Shown here in pieces: positions 9,950 to 20,930 of a stretch of DNA of 64,000 nucleotides (positions within the stretch are counted from its first letter, which is position 1; each line of letters begins with the position of its first letter). The translations under genes were made by a program, and so were the position numbers. The notes below the pieces were generated by a model, which was not told where the DNA came from, did no database searches, and saw only the letters and a list, made by a program, of their open reading frames with translations. Origin of the DNA: Agrypnia vestita. Taxonomy: Eukaryota; Arthropoda; Insecta; Trichoptera; Phryganeidae. The stretch spans positions 62,001 to 126,000 of the forward strand of contig JADDOH010000168.1 in the NCBI GenBank assembly GCA_016648135.1, in the 5' to 3' direction.

Positions 9950-10228
9950 TAAGGGGAAGATGACAAGGATCGGAGATATTTGTTGGAATATGATGTTGTT
10001 TATGGGTGTCTTTTAAGTTTTTTTTGGATTTCGACGGTTTCCGAACTGTTCATTGTCAATCCTTTATGAGGAACAAAGTAGAGTAGTTTTAGTCTATGAT
10101 TTTCGAAGGAATGGTTGGTATTAATTATGTGGTTGGCGAATTCTGAGAGGTTATTGTTCCTTAAATAACCTTAGATGTTCCTTTATTCTTGTATTTAATT
10201 TTCTTGTGTTCCGCTCAAAGTTGTGTAT
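9950..10228 (-). pseudogene. Penelope-like element GIY-YIG endonuclease, C-terminal part, broken
   Basis: On the minus strand the first frame reads RKLNTRIKEHLRLFKEQ then stops. A shifted frame continues NNNLSEFANHIINTNHSFEN and later KLLYFVPHKGLTMNSSETVE. The R.LNTRIKEH helix, the EFANHI motif and the S.E..EI motif are what the second half of a PLE GIY-YIG endonuclease looks like. The GIY and YIG motifs themselves lie outside the surviving piece. One frameshift and 5' truncation are seen; past the shift the frame stays open into the lysine-rich end. A hammerhead-like motif follows on the same strand. Related fragments lie at 29,670, 29,845, 31,715, 31,835 and 43,847. Confidence 0.7.
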
Positions 10229-10342
10229 TACAAAGATCGATTACGTGTTAATCAAAATAATCATGTTACACCATAAAGTAACTGTCATATCAATAATATT
10301 CAAGAATTAATGTTGTTATTACGGTCGTTAGACATATTTAAC

Positions 10343-10495
10343 TGTAACTGGTCGAGGATATTTTATACGAACGCTCTCTACCTCCGCGGGTAAAGGTTGT
10401 CCTCCTGATGACGTTGAATAAGAATTCAACGAAACGTCGAGAATCGTTTCTCGGAAAAATTTACGGTTCGTATAAAATATCCGCAACCAGTTACA
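10343..10495. repeat. Inverted-repeat element enclosing a hammerhead-like motif
   Basis: Arms 10,343-10,372 (ends TTTTATACGAAC) and 10,466-10,495 (starts GTTCGTATAAAA) are complementary with about two mismatches over 30 bp. Weaker pairing extends outward a few bases. Between them is the hammerhead-like motif at 10,405 and a second small hairpin, CGAGAATCGTTTCTCG. Confidence 0.85.
10404..10441 (+). ncRNA. Hammerhead-like ribozyme motif (d)
   Basis: CTGATGA (10,405-10,411), extra C, a strong 7-bp stem GTTGAAT / ATTCAAC with loop AAGA, then GAAAC directly followed by GTC. C10404-G10439, T10403-A10440 and C10402-G10441 can form stem I. Unlike the other copies there is no two-base spacer between AC and GT. 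It lies inside the 10,343-10,495 inverted repeat. Confidence 0.45.
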
Positions 10496-10904
10496 ATTGA
10501 ATACTATTGAAGTAGCATAATTTAGCATTTTAAAAAAAAAGTCGTGTTATTGCTGTCGGTTAGCATAATTGCATTAGATCATCCCACATCCCTTGAAATG
10601 ATTTATTAAAAGCGTGAATAATTATATGATTAAGAAAAATATTTCGTGCTACTGATTTATTTGCATCTTTAAAACTACTCGTATAAGATTGAGTTCCCAT
10701 ATCGCTCGCGGTCATAAAAAGATGATTGTTCAGTTCAATCCCAAAGGCGAGTCCAAATTCTCTGCATGAAATCACATCGCAAGAATGATGGATCATGATG
10801 GAAGATTATCTTCGGATCACCAACCGATCCCGTATCAACACAGAACAAAAAATTGAGGAATCAACTACAGTGCGCAATACGCTTCGATCCACCACGGCAA
10901 CAAG
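10496..10904. other. No recognised gene
   Basis: A 78-codon minus-strand ORF (10,560-10,796) has no recognisable domain. Confidence 0.4.
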
Positions 10905-10985
10905 ACTAGTTTGGTCTATACACAAGGTATAACGGTAAGACATTTGCCTAGTGACCAAGAGGTCAAGGTTCGATCATCCATTTAA
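10905..10985 (+). repeat. tRNA-like SINE head (unassigned family)
   Basis: GGTATAACGGTAAGA resembles a D-arm/A-box and AGGTCAAGGTTCGATCATCC resembles the T-arm/B-box, about 35 bp apart. The acceptor stem does not pair, so this is not a functional tRNA. It abuts the LINE-alpha copy that begins near 10,996. Confidence 0.45.
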
Positions 10986-10995
10986 TTAGAACCAG

Positions 10996-11660
10996 GAAAT
11001 TAAAATCCTGTATTTGGGAAGTATGTTTAGTAGAGACGGCAAGGCTGAGAATGATATCGAAAGGAGAGTCATTGCGGGAAACAAAGTTAATGGTGCTCTA
11101 AATGCACTTATGGCCAATAAGAATCTGTCAAAGGAAGCGAGACTAGCGGCACATAATGGCGTTCTAGTGCCAATCTTGATGGATGGAAGTGTAGCCTGGA
11201 ATTGGCAATAGAGGAATGAAAGTAGACTGAATGCGGTGGAAGTGCGGTCACTAAGACGCTTGTGCGGAAAATCTTTGGTCGATAGAGTGAGGAATGAACA
11301 AATTAGACGTGAATGCAATGCTGGCTGTAGTGTGGTAGATAGAATAATGAAAGGAGTGCTGAGATGGTTTGGTCATGTGGAACGTATCAACGAGGATGGT
11401 TAAGAAAATATATGAGGCGAGTGTTGAAGGCAACAGGAATAGAGGGCGTCCACGAAAGACCTGGCATGATCAGATATTACAAGTACTTGAGGATGACCCT
11501 GTTAAAAGCCGCAACAACCGTAGAACTTGTATGAGATGTATGAATGTGGCCGAAGCAAAAGTGGTGTGCCAGGATAGAAGAGTGTGGCGTTCAATCCTCT
11601 CTGCCTTCCCCTGCAGAAAAAACGGCGTGATGGTTAGTTAGGTAGTTAGTTAAATTAAAA
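10996..11660 (+). pseudogene. LINE-alpha copy 2: reverse transcriptase C-terminal region
   Basis: The longest LINE-alpha fragment. It opens with YLGSMFSRDGK and continues through ERRVIAGNKVNGALNALM and SKEARLAAHNGVLVPILM. After an in-frame TAG (near 11,209) come NAVEVRSLRRLCGKSLVDRV, LRWFGHVERI, a frameshift near 11,397, then GRPRKTWHDQI and QDRRVWRSILSAFP, stopping at 11,641. This is the thumb and C-terminal part of an insect non-LTR endonuclease/reverse transcriptase. The catalytic polymerase core and the endonuclease are absent through 5' truncation. The 3' end, TGGTTAGTTA, is close to the ends of copies 3 and 4, marking the element's 3' terminus. Confidence 0.85.
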
Positions 11661-12269
11661 TCCTGATTAAGATGTACCTATATATTATTGAACCACAACT
11701 GTGTATAAATACTAATCACAGAAACCTATTATTGTAACATTAGTAAAGCATCTACCAGTCAATACTTAGTAATCTCACCCTTGACTGTAAATACCTTCAC
11801 TATATACATAACTTGATAGATATTCAGAGCAGAGCATATACGACTGGCAACACGATTTAGGAATGACTTCAAAATATTGCCAATACTGCGTGTACTTTCA
11901 AAAATTGTATCTACGATGTTTAATCCAAAATTTGTATCGTCATTTTCCATATAGACTAGCTAATTAAAGTTAATTAATTAAAATTAATCAAAATTTTTAG
12001 AAATCCTCATTGCAGTAAATTTATAAGGAACAATGTTTTTACAAATGCTTATAACTTATACCAAAGAAAATATGTATAAAATATTAAAATATCTTTCATA
12101 CCACAATCAATTTACCTACTTTAAATAAAGTATCAAAAATATTACAATTTTCTATAGCTAAGCATTTATCTAAAGAAAGTATTAAAAAAACTAAATTCTC
12201 AAGCTATTCTATACATAATACTACATATTTTATCTGAAACAAACTTTGCAAAATTACTTTTAGGACCCT
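11661..12269. other. AT-rich stretch, nothing recognised
   Basis: No recognisable coding or structural signal. Confidence 0.45.
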
Positions 12270-12440
12270 GCGCAAAATATAGATGCCATCCTGGTTTCTA
12301 TACTTGCCATGTATTATTGTCTTCAATGATGGACCCTGCAAACATCGTCTGCAAGCGTCGTAGGAACGCGGCAGAATATCCCAGAATACTCAAACCTGAA
12401 GATTCTGAACGGCCGTGAAAACCTAAGAATGAGTATAAAT
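12270..12440 (+). repeat. Dispersed repeat family C, copy 1
   Basis: Shares GATGGACCCTGCAAACATCG, CCAGAATACTC, GAAGATTCTGAAC and CGTGAAAACCTAAGAAT with copies at 30,140-30,295 and 59,325-59,475. A weak TGATGA..hairpin core similar to the hammerhead-like motifs sits at about 12,328-12,360 but is too decayed to score. Confidence 0.6.
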
Positions 12441-14545
12441 ATTTGATCATCTGTAACTTATATTTCTTGACTATGAATGTGGTATTTTCAGGTAGGTATT
12501 CATTAGTTAACGATTAACATTGGTACAAATTTGAACCCTAGTTAAATGATACCTCCATTCGGAAGTCCCTGTATTGGCGTTTCAATGTAATTAAATGTTC
12601 ATTGCTGCTGGGGTCAATGCTCTGGTCAATAAAAGCACGATAAGGTAATGAAGGAGTGCTATCGAATTATTGCGTAAGCTTCTGACAAATGTACGAAGCT
12701 TCAATTATAAAAACGTTTTTACCTTCGTAAAGCTGGCGTCCTGTGCTTTAGCCCTCTTAGGGATTCTGGTAATTTTATCGCTTCGATTATATAAAAAAAC
12801 AGTTAATTTGTATCCCGGATATCTGAACTCTAATTCCAATTAAAAACAGCAGTGACGCATGGGTACTCGTATAAAATATGTTGATGTATTTTTTTTTCTT
12901 GTGTTTGTAAATGCATATATACTATATAAATAACAGCTTTATTGGTGTAGCGTACACAATAAAAAGTACGAAATCGTTTTACAATTACGTTATATAATTA
13001 ACTTATTAAAAAAAATAATAAGAAAATTATTAAAACCCCATTCCCACCAATAATAATAAATTTTCTGTCCGTAACTTCCTAAAATCCAAGGGCTGATCTC
13101 ATTCCATTTTAAAAATTTGTTGATTTCAAAATTATCATGAAATAAAATGTAAACATTGACTTAATGCTTTTTAGTAAAGTACCTATTCGGAATTAGTTTT
13201 TTTAAATATTTCAATTTAATGAAAATTAAAACTAATAAGTGCATCCATTATTAATCATTAATCAAAATACATAATTCTCTGTGAAACAATGTCCATCACT
13301 AACACTACCAGATGGCTCGAATAATGATGAGGTAGGTAATTTTTTTTTTTTAATTTTGTTCTTTTTACGATTTATATATATATATATATGTATATATATG
13401 GGAAATATTTATTTTACTCTCTATGAGAGTCAGAAGACTAGTGTTTTGAGGAGTACAGATACAAGGTATAAATATGCATTTTAAAACATTAATGATTAAA
13501 TTATATGTCGAGTAGGTGTTTGTATTTATGTTTTTTTGTTTCATTACTTTTTTTCTGATCTAAATTCTCTAAATAATTTCTATCAACGTATATTAATACT
13601 CACACATACATTACATCTAGAAATTTTGTTCTACAAAATCTGGCTGAGTTGTGGCCTTCTCAAGAATTTTAATTAATTCGTATTACGATCCATTTCTCTC
13701 CAATCCCAGCTTTCACGTCAGACGTATTATTGAAAGCTTTATCCTTAATTTTTGTCCGTTTTTAATTTTGGTCTTCCCAAGTTCTTGCTCCTTATCGGTC
13801 TTAGATTCAGTAATGGCTTTGACGATATCTGTTTGGTTATTCTCTCCACTGTTTCTATCTGTCAAATCATACGTCTTTGAGACGTTATCTCATTATACAT
13901 AGAAAAGATCTCACGCTTGTTAAAACTCATTTTAAAATATCGCCGTATTCCAAAACACGCCTCAAAATTTTTATTATAACAAAGAAAGCTCGTTCTTCTT
14001 AATCACTATAAATGTATACACATATAACCAGCAACATAAGTGCCATGTTGTTTAAAACAAATGTTTTCGCTACATAGGCTGAATCTAGTTGGGTTAAAAG
14101 CCTTTTGTCAACTTCCTGTGTACTTTTAATTACGACATTCCGAGTTGGAGGTTGTTCGGCTCTTCGTACGGGAAATTCTACAGCCTCCATTAAATCAGCG
14201 GCTCGGATCGTGAAATATTTAAGTTTTAATTGATCACGGTCAACATTAATGCCTTGTGCTGCCCGTTAAAAATAACGGTCGATCCCGAAGCATTCGGCAA
14301 TATTATTTAATATCACCATCATAATTATTTAAATAATATTTCAACGCCATAACTGTTTAAAATATGAATGATTTTACACATCAATATTTATAAATATCTA
14401 CTTTTGGAAAATTAAAATAGCTTATACATAATCTCATTGTATTGGCTTCACTCCTATTAGGTTATGTAGGTAATATTTGGTGGCGACCGGTAAGAAATTT
14501 GATACTAAGACGGTCAGGCTAGGAAATCTGCATACTGGAGACTTA
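12441..14545. other. AT-rich stretch, (TA)n microsatellite
   Basis: A TA-rich microsatellite lies at about 13,373-13,399. Short ORFs (13,281-13,484; 13,651-13,902 plus; 13,999-14,190 minus) carry no recognisable domain. Small AT hairpins near 14,300-14,340. Confidence 0.4.
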
Positions 14546-14803
14546 TATGGTGTACCGAAGTATTCTTTTTAAACTGAAGAATTATTTTTAAATCCTCTTC
14601 TTCAAGTGAATTAATTTTTAAAAATCAATAAAAGTAACTGTAATGGTAGTTCAACTTTTTGCAAATAAAATCAGAAATAAAGAAAAGCAAACTTTGATAT
14701 TGAATGACTCCAACCATGACCATGGTTGCTTGAACATTTTCGACTCATTATCAAGGCAGGAATCCACCTGTAAAGTTTTTGCTACAAGCTATGAGACACC
14801 CTG
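14546..14803. repeat. Degenerate, internally deleted relative of the 38-kb fold-back MITE
   Basis: The right half (14,640-14,803) matches the right arm at 38,395-38,561: AGTTCAACTTTTTGCAAATA, CAAACTTTGATATTGAATGA, GCTTGAACATTTTCGACTCA, ending ACACCCTG. The left end near 14,546 retains GGTGTACC of the CAGGGTGTACC terminus, but the left arm is largely lost. Confidence 0.65.
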
Positions 14804-14975
14804 TATATGTTCCAAATATGAAAACCTTCCGTTTATTTGAAGGGACCATGCCAGAGACATCTGTAGTCTATTCTCATGAAGTAGTTAGTACCTATACATA
14901 GATTTCGCAGCTGGTAATGATGTTTCTATAATTTCATCTGTGTTCTCAGGACATACCTACATGTAAAAATATTGT
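14804..14975. repeat. Dispersed repeat family M, copy 1
   Basis: Blocks TATATGTTCCAAATATGAAA, GAGACATCTGTAGTC and ATTTCGCAGCTGGTAATGA recur in order at 48,632-48,735. Class unknown. Confidence 0.55.
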
Positions 14976-15059
14976 TATTATATATTCTGCTGTAAGTACA
15001 AACAAAATAGTTGACTTGTGTCCGGTGTGATATTAAAATGTAATTCATTCTTAAAATAC

Positions 15060-15166
15060 CGGTTTATTACGCCACCTCCTCGTCAGGTCATCCATAGTAT
15101 CGGCATTATATTAGAAGTAAGTATGTGTATGGATTCCTTACACATACTTCTAATATAACGCCGATT
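15060..15166. repeat. Palindrome with adjacent hammerhead-like remnant
   Basis: Arms 15,099-15,129 and 15,139-15,165 are complementary (ATATTAGAAGTAAGTATGTG versus CACATACTTCTAATAT) around a 9-base loop. Just left, the minus strand reads CCTGACGAGG followed about 15 bases later by AAACCGGTA, a broken hammerhead-like core. Confidence 0.75.
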
Positions 15167-15924
15167 GATCTATTGATTCTTGAGTTTCATATTTGATTTG
15201 ATAACTATTATTTCGTTTTGATGTAATTTTGTTATACTTTATGTTATTCGCTGAATGTTTTGTTTTTCTTTAAATATCACTTTATTATGAGTTATTTTTG
15301 ATAGAATTATAGCTTATCTCCTTTTTTTATGAAAACCTATCAATCTATACATCTTTATATACAATGTTTTTTTTTAATGGTAAGTTGTACCGTGTATTAA
15401 ATACATAAATAATATTTTTAATATGGATTGAATACTGAGATTTTTCTGTTTGAAGCAGCAGAAGCAAGCAGATTCTCTTGAATGATATCGTTCCTGATTT
15501 GACCTCCTAATATTTTGAGAATGTCATCTCTGCTGCCTGGATCATCGACCGATTTCTGTCGATCAATATCCAAAGTTGTTGGATATTTAAAATATGTAAG
15601 AGTTCTGGTGACTCTTTTGCGACACTGAACGTCGTATTATGATTATATTGTCACCATAATTCCTGTCCTACCCCAAGCTTGACTACCTCAGTAAATGACA
15701 CATTTCAGGCTAACTCCGCAAGTGCGCACGCTTCATGCAGGAAGTAACGTTCGATTACAAGACTGTTTCAAACGGTTCGTGAGGGAGTGACAATCGGTTA
15801 CTCCAAACAATGGTTGTTTGTCGTATCGACCGTTGTAGGCATTTTGTGGTTCCATAACTTCATTAGTATTTGGACTATTCCTATCATTCTTTGAACCAGC
15901 TGAGATGAAACTTAACTATCTTAG
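15167..15924. other. No recognised gene
   Basis: Less AT-rich from about 15,660 onward, without a recognisable domain. Confidence 0.35.
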
Positions 15925-16110
15925 TTATTGTGCGACCAATTTGTACAGTTCGGAGGGATGTTCGACCAACCTGCTGTTTGGTTGACCTTTTGGGCTCAGC
16001 GTGTGAAGAATTTGGAGAATATCTAACCTATCTCGTGTAATAACTAGGTCCAGAGTTGTTGCGGCGGACGACGTATTTATACTTGTGTACGGCCATTTGG
16101 AATTCGACAT
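15925..16110 (-). pseudogene. Possible LINE endonuclease fragment
   Basis: A minus-strand 61-codon ORF contains TTLDLVITRDRLDI, resembling the TLDLVIT strand near the end of the APE-type endonuclease of insect non-LTR retrotransposons. The downstream SDH motif expected soon after was not found, and the surrounding residues do not align convincingly. It could be chance. Confidence 0.3.
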
Positions 16111-16539
16111 GCTGAGGTCCGTTGCTTACCAGAGTTCCTGTTTTTTTGGTAACTCGAGTGCTGGTAATAGATTCGCCATCACTGATTGTATTGTGTATGA
16201 GTTCAAAGGTTAGACGTAGAGCAATCTACAATATTGCGACAAGGATACATTAAGATATGACGAGCGCTAATTACCTTTATTCGTACCTTTTCAATATAAT
16301 GAAATTTTTTCCTACCTCAAATCTCCCGTAATTCTCTTTCTTTCATGTGTCTCTTCTTCTTTGTGTCTTTCAATCACATACCAGACACTTATCCTTAATT
16401 TTCTTGCTCATTTTCATTAGACATTTTTAAATATATATTTAATTTATTTTTGTATTTTTTCTTTACAGCGGAATAATATTATTACCAGCAGTTAATAATC
16501 CTTAATTAATAATATTGAAAAGATTTAAATATTAAGTTA
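16111..16539. other. AT-rich stretch, nothing recognised
   Basis: No recognisable feature. Confidence 0.4.
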
Positions 16540-16785
16540 AATATGATAAATAATCATATCAAATTTGTGAACAATACCTTATTGAATATCTTCCCACATA
16601 ACCATTTTCCCATTTAATCTTTCAACCCCCCCTACTCCTCACGACCCCTACAAACTATTTCCCTTAACCATCGCCCAGTGTTTATCTATATTTCAACTTT
16701 AGTATACAACTCATCTTATGTACCTACATTGTACTTGATACCTGTAGATCTAATAAAGCGGTGTAAACAAAGTTATTTGACTTAA
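16540..16785 (+). repeat. PLE-like end fragment
   Basis: Parallels 2170-2450: ATCAAATTTGTGAACAATAC, a C-rich tract at about 16,605-16,655, and CCTGTAGATCTAATAAAGCG followed by GTGTAAACAAAGTTATTTGA. The tail matches the one after the hammerhead-like motif at 44,174. The ribozyme-like core itself is eroded here. Confidence 0.55.
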
Positions 16786-16934
16786 ATGCACTTTGGTAAA
16801 TTTATTTCTAACAAAGATATGTTTTAAATCTGTTTATAATTTGCGTGTCGTGAAACTGTTGTCCATTTTGTGTAAGATAAAAGAAAATGAGATTTTTTTC
16901 AGACGAAAAATATTTTTCTTAGAAAGGGAAATCT

Positions 16935-17200
16935 TTTAGCTGCTGGCCACGTTGGTACAGGATCGCGTGCAAACGTCCGGTAAACATGCAAAACTAGCAA
17001 AAATATCACTGTTTTGCCCAGGACACGCGAGATGAGAGCTTCCGATTGGCAGAGGAACCCGTTTAGCGCGACGGCCGTGTTGGTAATGCGCTTCGGATAA
17101 TTTACAGTGAACCGAAAATATTGTATCTCGGGTCATTGCCACCGCGCGTACAGTTAATTGGAGGAAGAGCTGTTCACGAAAGTTATGTTTCACGCGTCGT
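16935..17200. other. Unassigned GC-richer segment
   Basis: Higher GC than its flanks, with an 85-codon minus-strand ORF (16,936-17,193) lacking a recognisable domain. Not shared with other parts of the window. It could be a conserved regulatory or exon remnant, or a single-copy repeat. Confidence 0.3.
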
Positions 17201-17334
17201 AGACTCGTTCATTTTTCGAAGGTTTCTCTTTGTATATTGATTTAATATTTGATATAATTTTCTTTTCGGGGCCACAATTTTGGTACCAGTCCATCAGTCA
17301 ATATTTAATAAGCTGTGCTGTAAGCTTACAAACT

Positions 17335-17690
17335 AACTAACCCTCACGCCGTTTACACACCTTATCATGCAAGCTCTATGGTTGTTGAGGCTTTTAACGG
17401 GGCCATCCTCCAATAGTTATAGTATTTGATCATGCCAGGTTTTTCGTGGACGCCCTCTATTCCTGTTTCCTTCAACACTCGCCCCATGTATTTTCTTAAC
17501 CATCCTTTCCTTGGTCATAATATGTTCTACATGACCAAACCATCTCAGCACTACGTTCTTTATTCTGTCTACCACATTACAGCCAGCATTAAATGAACTT
17601 CTAATTTCTTCATTCCTCACTCTATCGACCAAAGATTTTCCACACAAGGGCCTTAGTGACCGCATTTCCACCACATTCAGCTCCATAATT
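17335..17690 (-). pseudogene. LINE-alpha copy 3: reverse transcriptase C-terminal tail
   Basis: The minus strand reads VVEMRSLRPLCGKSLVDRVR, then VLRWFGHVEHIMTKERMVKK and GNRNRGRPRKTWHDQIL before the frame is lost. It starts later than copy 2 (5' truncation near 17,690) and misses the last 20-30 codons. Residues agree closely with copy 2, so the two are the least diverged pair. Confidence 0.8.
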
Positions 17691-18025
17691 TTGATATCTA
17701 CCCATCACTTAGTACTTTAAAATAAACTGTGCTGTAAGCCTACTAAACCAGTATTTTTTGAAAAATATTTAACATAGTCATATTTTCATCTCATAACATT
17801 TAGTCAAATGCTTTTTTTATTTTTCTTATTTTTCCAAAATATATTTTAAAGTACAACCCATATTTCAATACATTGACTGCACGCACCGGCTACTCATTTA
17901 TCTCTTCCATTGGCAGAAGTAAATTTACAGTAAGTTCCTTTTAAAAAATTAAAGGCTTAAATTGGCACCGTATGGAAACACCTCATAAAAACCCACTAGT
18001 TTATGAAAATCATGCAGAAATATTG
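17691..18025. other. AT-rich stretch, nothing recognised
   Basis: No recognisable feature. Confidence 0.4.
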
Positions 18026-18118
18026 TGACTTCACCGGGAATCGATCCCGTAACCCCCGGTATGGGAAACCAGTGTCATGCCCACTGGACTTTAAAGGCCG
18101 CAGTTCCGACTTCTATAA
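18026..18118 (-). repeat. SINE-B copy 1 (tRNA-derived)
   Basis: On the minus strand: A-box-like AAAGTCCAGTGGGCATGACA, then B-box GGGATCGATTCCCGGT. The copy at 49,509-49,650 has the same AGTGGGYATGACAYTGGTT block and the same ordered boxes. The acceptor stem is not intact, so it is a SINE head and not a tRNA gene. Confidence 0.7.
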
Positions 18119-19134
18119 TGACCTGTGTTTAGGGAATGAGATATGATGAAATAAATCTGAGAGATTTACTTGAGGTAAATCTCAGCTCCATGCAGAGTAA
18201 GCGTTTTATAACTTTGTACTTCATCTCTCGATAAGCACCTATAAACTCAATTGCGTATTTAACCATGTAATTTAATGACCACGGCAAGGATAGTTAAAAG
18301 CTAGTGATGATGACAAAAGGGAAGGCCCAGACAAAAATGTTATCCAAAAATACTTCAAAAAATAAATTCAAACAACGCGAATGCCGACAATTTCTTAAGC
18401 AAAGAGATCACATTATGAATTAAAAATTAATATGGAAAAATGAAAAAGTAATCTTAATTGTGTATGCAATTCACTTAGTTAAATGGTGTTATTTTTAGAG
18501 TTGTATTTTCCTTAGAGTAACTGGATTTATATAGCTTGTTTAGTATCATTATCATTTAGAATATGTCATATACATATATGAATAATGAATTGAAATAGCT
18601 TATCGCACCCCTAGAACAAGACCACCACGATATAAAATTTCAAGTTCTGAATAAATCGCATTTGAAGTTATCAACAGTCTTCCTTCTTTTTCTCAAAATG
18701 AATTAAAAATTAACTGAAACAAGCCAAATGTATGGTTATAAATAATATATACTTTTTAAATGTATAATATTTGAATTTATAGTCATATTTAAATTGTGGC
18801 ACTGTTGTTCCAGATATTTTGAAAGTATTTGATATTGCAATACAGCAATAATTTACAAATGGTATTAGGGAGAGATACAGCAGTCTTACATTGTCACAAA
18901 TATTTGTCAGGGAATTGATTTGGCAATCACAGTTAAAAACCGTCATTTTTCGGTACGATATGTCACATTTTTATTTAAATGGCAACACTATCTTTCTTTT
19001 GTTATTTATTAATTTTAACCATTTGCTTCTTCTAATGCTTGTCCGGTTATCGTTCATAACTTTGTTTGCAGTGGCTTAAAAAGTTGAACTGTGAAAATCC
19101 TAAACCATCATTGCATTAGATTCATCATACATCA
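18119..19134. other. AT-rich stretch, nothing recognised
   Basis: Short ORFs only (18,710-18,946 minus; 18,891-19,079 plus), without recognisable domains. Confidence 0.4.
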
Positions 19135-19265
19135 TTGCATTTTCATTCATGAAGGACGACCTTTGTCTTCCAGAGCCTTTTCTTCTCGCGATTTTGTCCT
19201 GAATGAGAAACAGTTTCCGGTATTTTCTGGACGCCTCGCGATATGGTCAAAAGGTTGTAATTGAA
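19135..19265 (-). pseudogene. LINE-gamma fragment 1 (RT C-terminal), very decayed
   Basis: On the minus strand LQPFDHIARRPENT precedes a basic K..REEKALEDKGRPSWM segment. This is the F.HI.RRP.N...GK..GKR..GR..SWL arrangement at the end of several insect LINE reverse transcriptases. A better copy lies at 36,660-36,870. Confidence 0.4.
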
Positions 19266-20533
19266 GAGATTTTATCGTTTTAAGGATTATATATTCCCAT
19301 CTCATCCGATTAATCACAATGCCATCACCCCTTTAACCCAACTTTAGAACCGCTGTGAAGATCTACATCTTAAAAGCTTCCAGTTGCTTTTGCATTGTTT
19401 CAGTGATTATCCACAAATCCATTCTAAGTACTTAATCTTAAATTACCTTAATGCTTTAAGTACAAACATTATTAACAGAAAGACAACCAAATTGTTGATA
19501 AGATCTTACAAAATTAAAGTCTCCCAGATTGCATGTTATGCTTAAGCCGTCATTGTTTTTTATTTAATTTCATGTATTATAATGAATGTGAAAGAATGTG
19601 ACGCAGATAAGTTATGTTTGTTGGATGTGTGATGTATAATTTACGCGCATAAAATTATTACACTAAGATATTAATGTTTCGTTTTAAATGGGTGGCTAGG
19701 TACTTCCTCTCTGCATGAAATTAGAAAAACGAAAGTTTTTACGGCTTCTGAATACAATAATTACAAATGGATTCTGTTCGAGAAAGACCATTGTCTTAAA
19801 TCAAAATGAAACTATGGTTTGGGTAACTAACTCTATGATTTATGAACCGGGATAAATCGATTATTTATTAGTTGAAATCGGTAGCTTACATCAAATTAAT
19901 AAGATAGGGAGAATACGTGATGTGTTTCTAAATCCTACTTTTTTGTATTGTATGTAGATATACATTTCTATTATTGATCTTATGGGGTAGACTAGTAAAC
20001 CTTTAAATACCATAAAAAAAATTCTTCCCCTCATGTCGTTTAGACAAGTATTTTTATTTTTTGAATTTTTATTATATAATGTTTTCCTTATGCTTCTGCT
20101 TTGTTAAATACTTTCTTTTTACTTTGTATTATATTTATCTTTATATATTTGTATTTTAAGTATTTGATTTCCAATTTATGTCATTATTACATTTATGTTA
20201 TTAGTATTTTTCTAACTATCCATGTTATAAATGTACACTTTACCTATTTGTTTGCAAAAGCCCTATAGGGTGTTAATAAATAAAAATAAATAAATAAAAA
20301 GTAGCTTGATATTAGCAATGACCGTAGAAATATTAGCAATGAATAGAGTTGTTTATATTTGTTTGTAGAATTTCAAATTAAATTTCTTACCGCATGTGCC
20401 TAAGGTTTTCGTAAAAATAATAAAAAAGATACATTAATTTTTTCGCGAAAGAGAATTTTTCAAGTAAAACTATAAAAATAATTAAATCTAATTAACTCAA
20501 AACTTTACAAACCACTCTGAGTAACTTTACATC
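19266..20533. other. AT-rich; possible LINE 3' tail near 20,240-20,300
   Basis: AAAGCCCTATAGGGTGTTAA followed by an (AAATA)n tail at 20,252-20,301 looks like a LINE 3' end with its simple-repeat tail. No attached coding sequence is recognisable. Confidence 0.35.
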
Positions 20534-20566
20534 TACCGGTTTCGATAACGCTGTATCTTCGTCAGG
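20534..20566 (-). ncRNA. Hammerhead-like ribozyme motif (e)
   Basis: Minus strand: CTGACGA (20,565-20,559), extra A, stem GATA / TATC with loop CAGCGT, GAAAC, CG, GT, A. Four consecutive stem I pairs are possible (C-G, T-A, G-T, C-G) between TCGTCAG-flanking bases and the bases after the predicted cleavage point. It is followed on the minus strand by AGAGTGGTTTGTAAAGTTTT, a version of the PLE tail, and preceded by a C-rich tract. This is one of the best-preserved copies. Confidence 0.5.
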
Positions 20567-20862
20567 ACGGAGGCATACTAATTATCCAATACTTATTTTG
20601 GAAAACAAGTTATTTTTGAAAGAGGGCGTGGCTACAGTTTGGTGGGGGTACGGTAGATTGACAATGCACTGGAATAAGGAATACTTATATCATATAATGG
20701 GTTATTCATAAAATTTAACTGGTTACTCATTATACTGGCTAAAGTGTTCAGGCATTTCTTGATTGCTAATATTTGCTGTAACCCGTCAAAAATGACGGTA
20801 ATTTTACAAACCTGTTCCTAAAAAATAAGTATTTATTTATTTATAGCCGACACCCACGAAAT

Positions 20863-20930
20863 AGTAACTGTACTGTAAAGAGCCCTTGAAGCGTCTCTCA
20901 CGCAAAAATGGCGCTATATAAATTAACATA
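20863..20930 (+). repeat. GGCGCTATATAAAT element, copy 1
   Basis: AGCCCTTGAAGCG ... AAAATGGCGCTATATAAATT matches, on the other strand, the insertion at 42,592-42,668 (AGCGCCCTTGAGGTGGCGCC ... GGCGCTATATAAATTA). Confidence 0.55.

Noticed and set aside
18026..18118. Functional tRNA gene on the minus strand
   Set aside because: A and B boxes are present but the acceptor and anticodon stems do not pair. A second copy with the same body marks it as a SINE.
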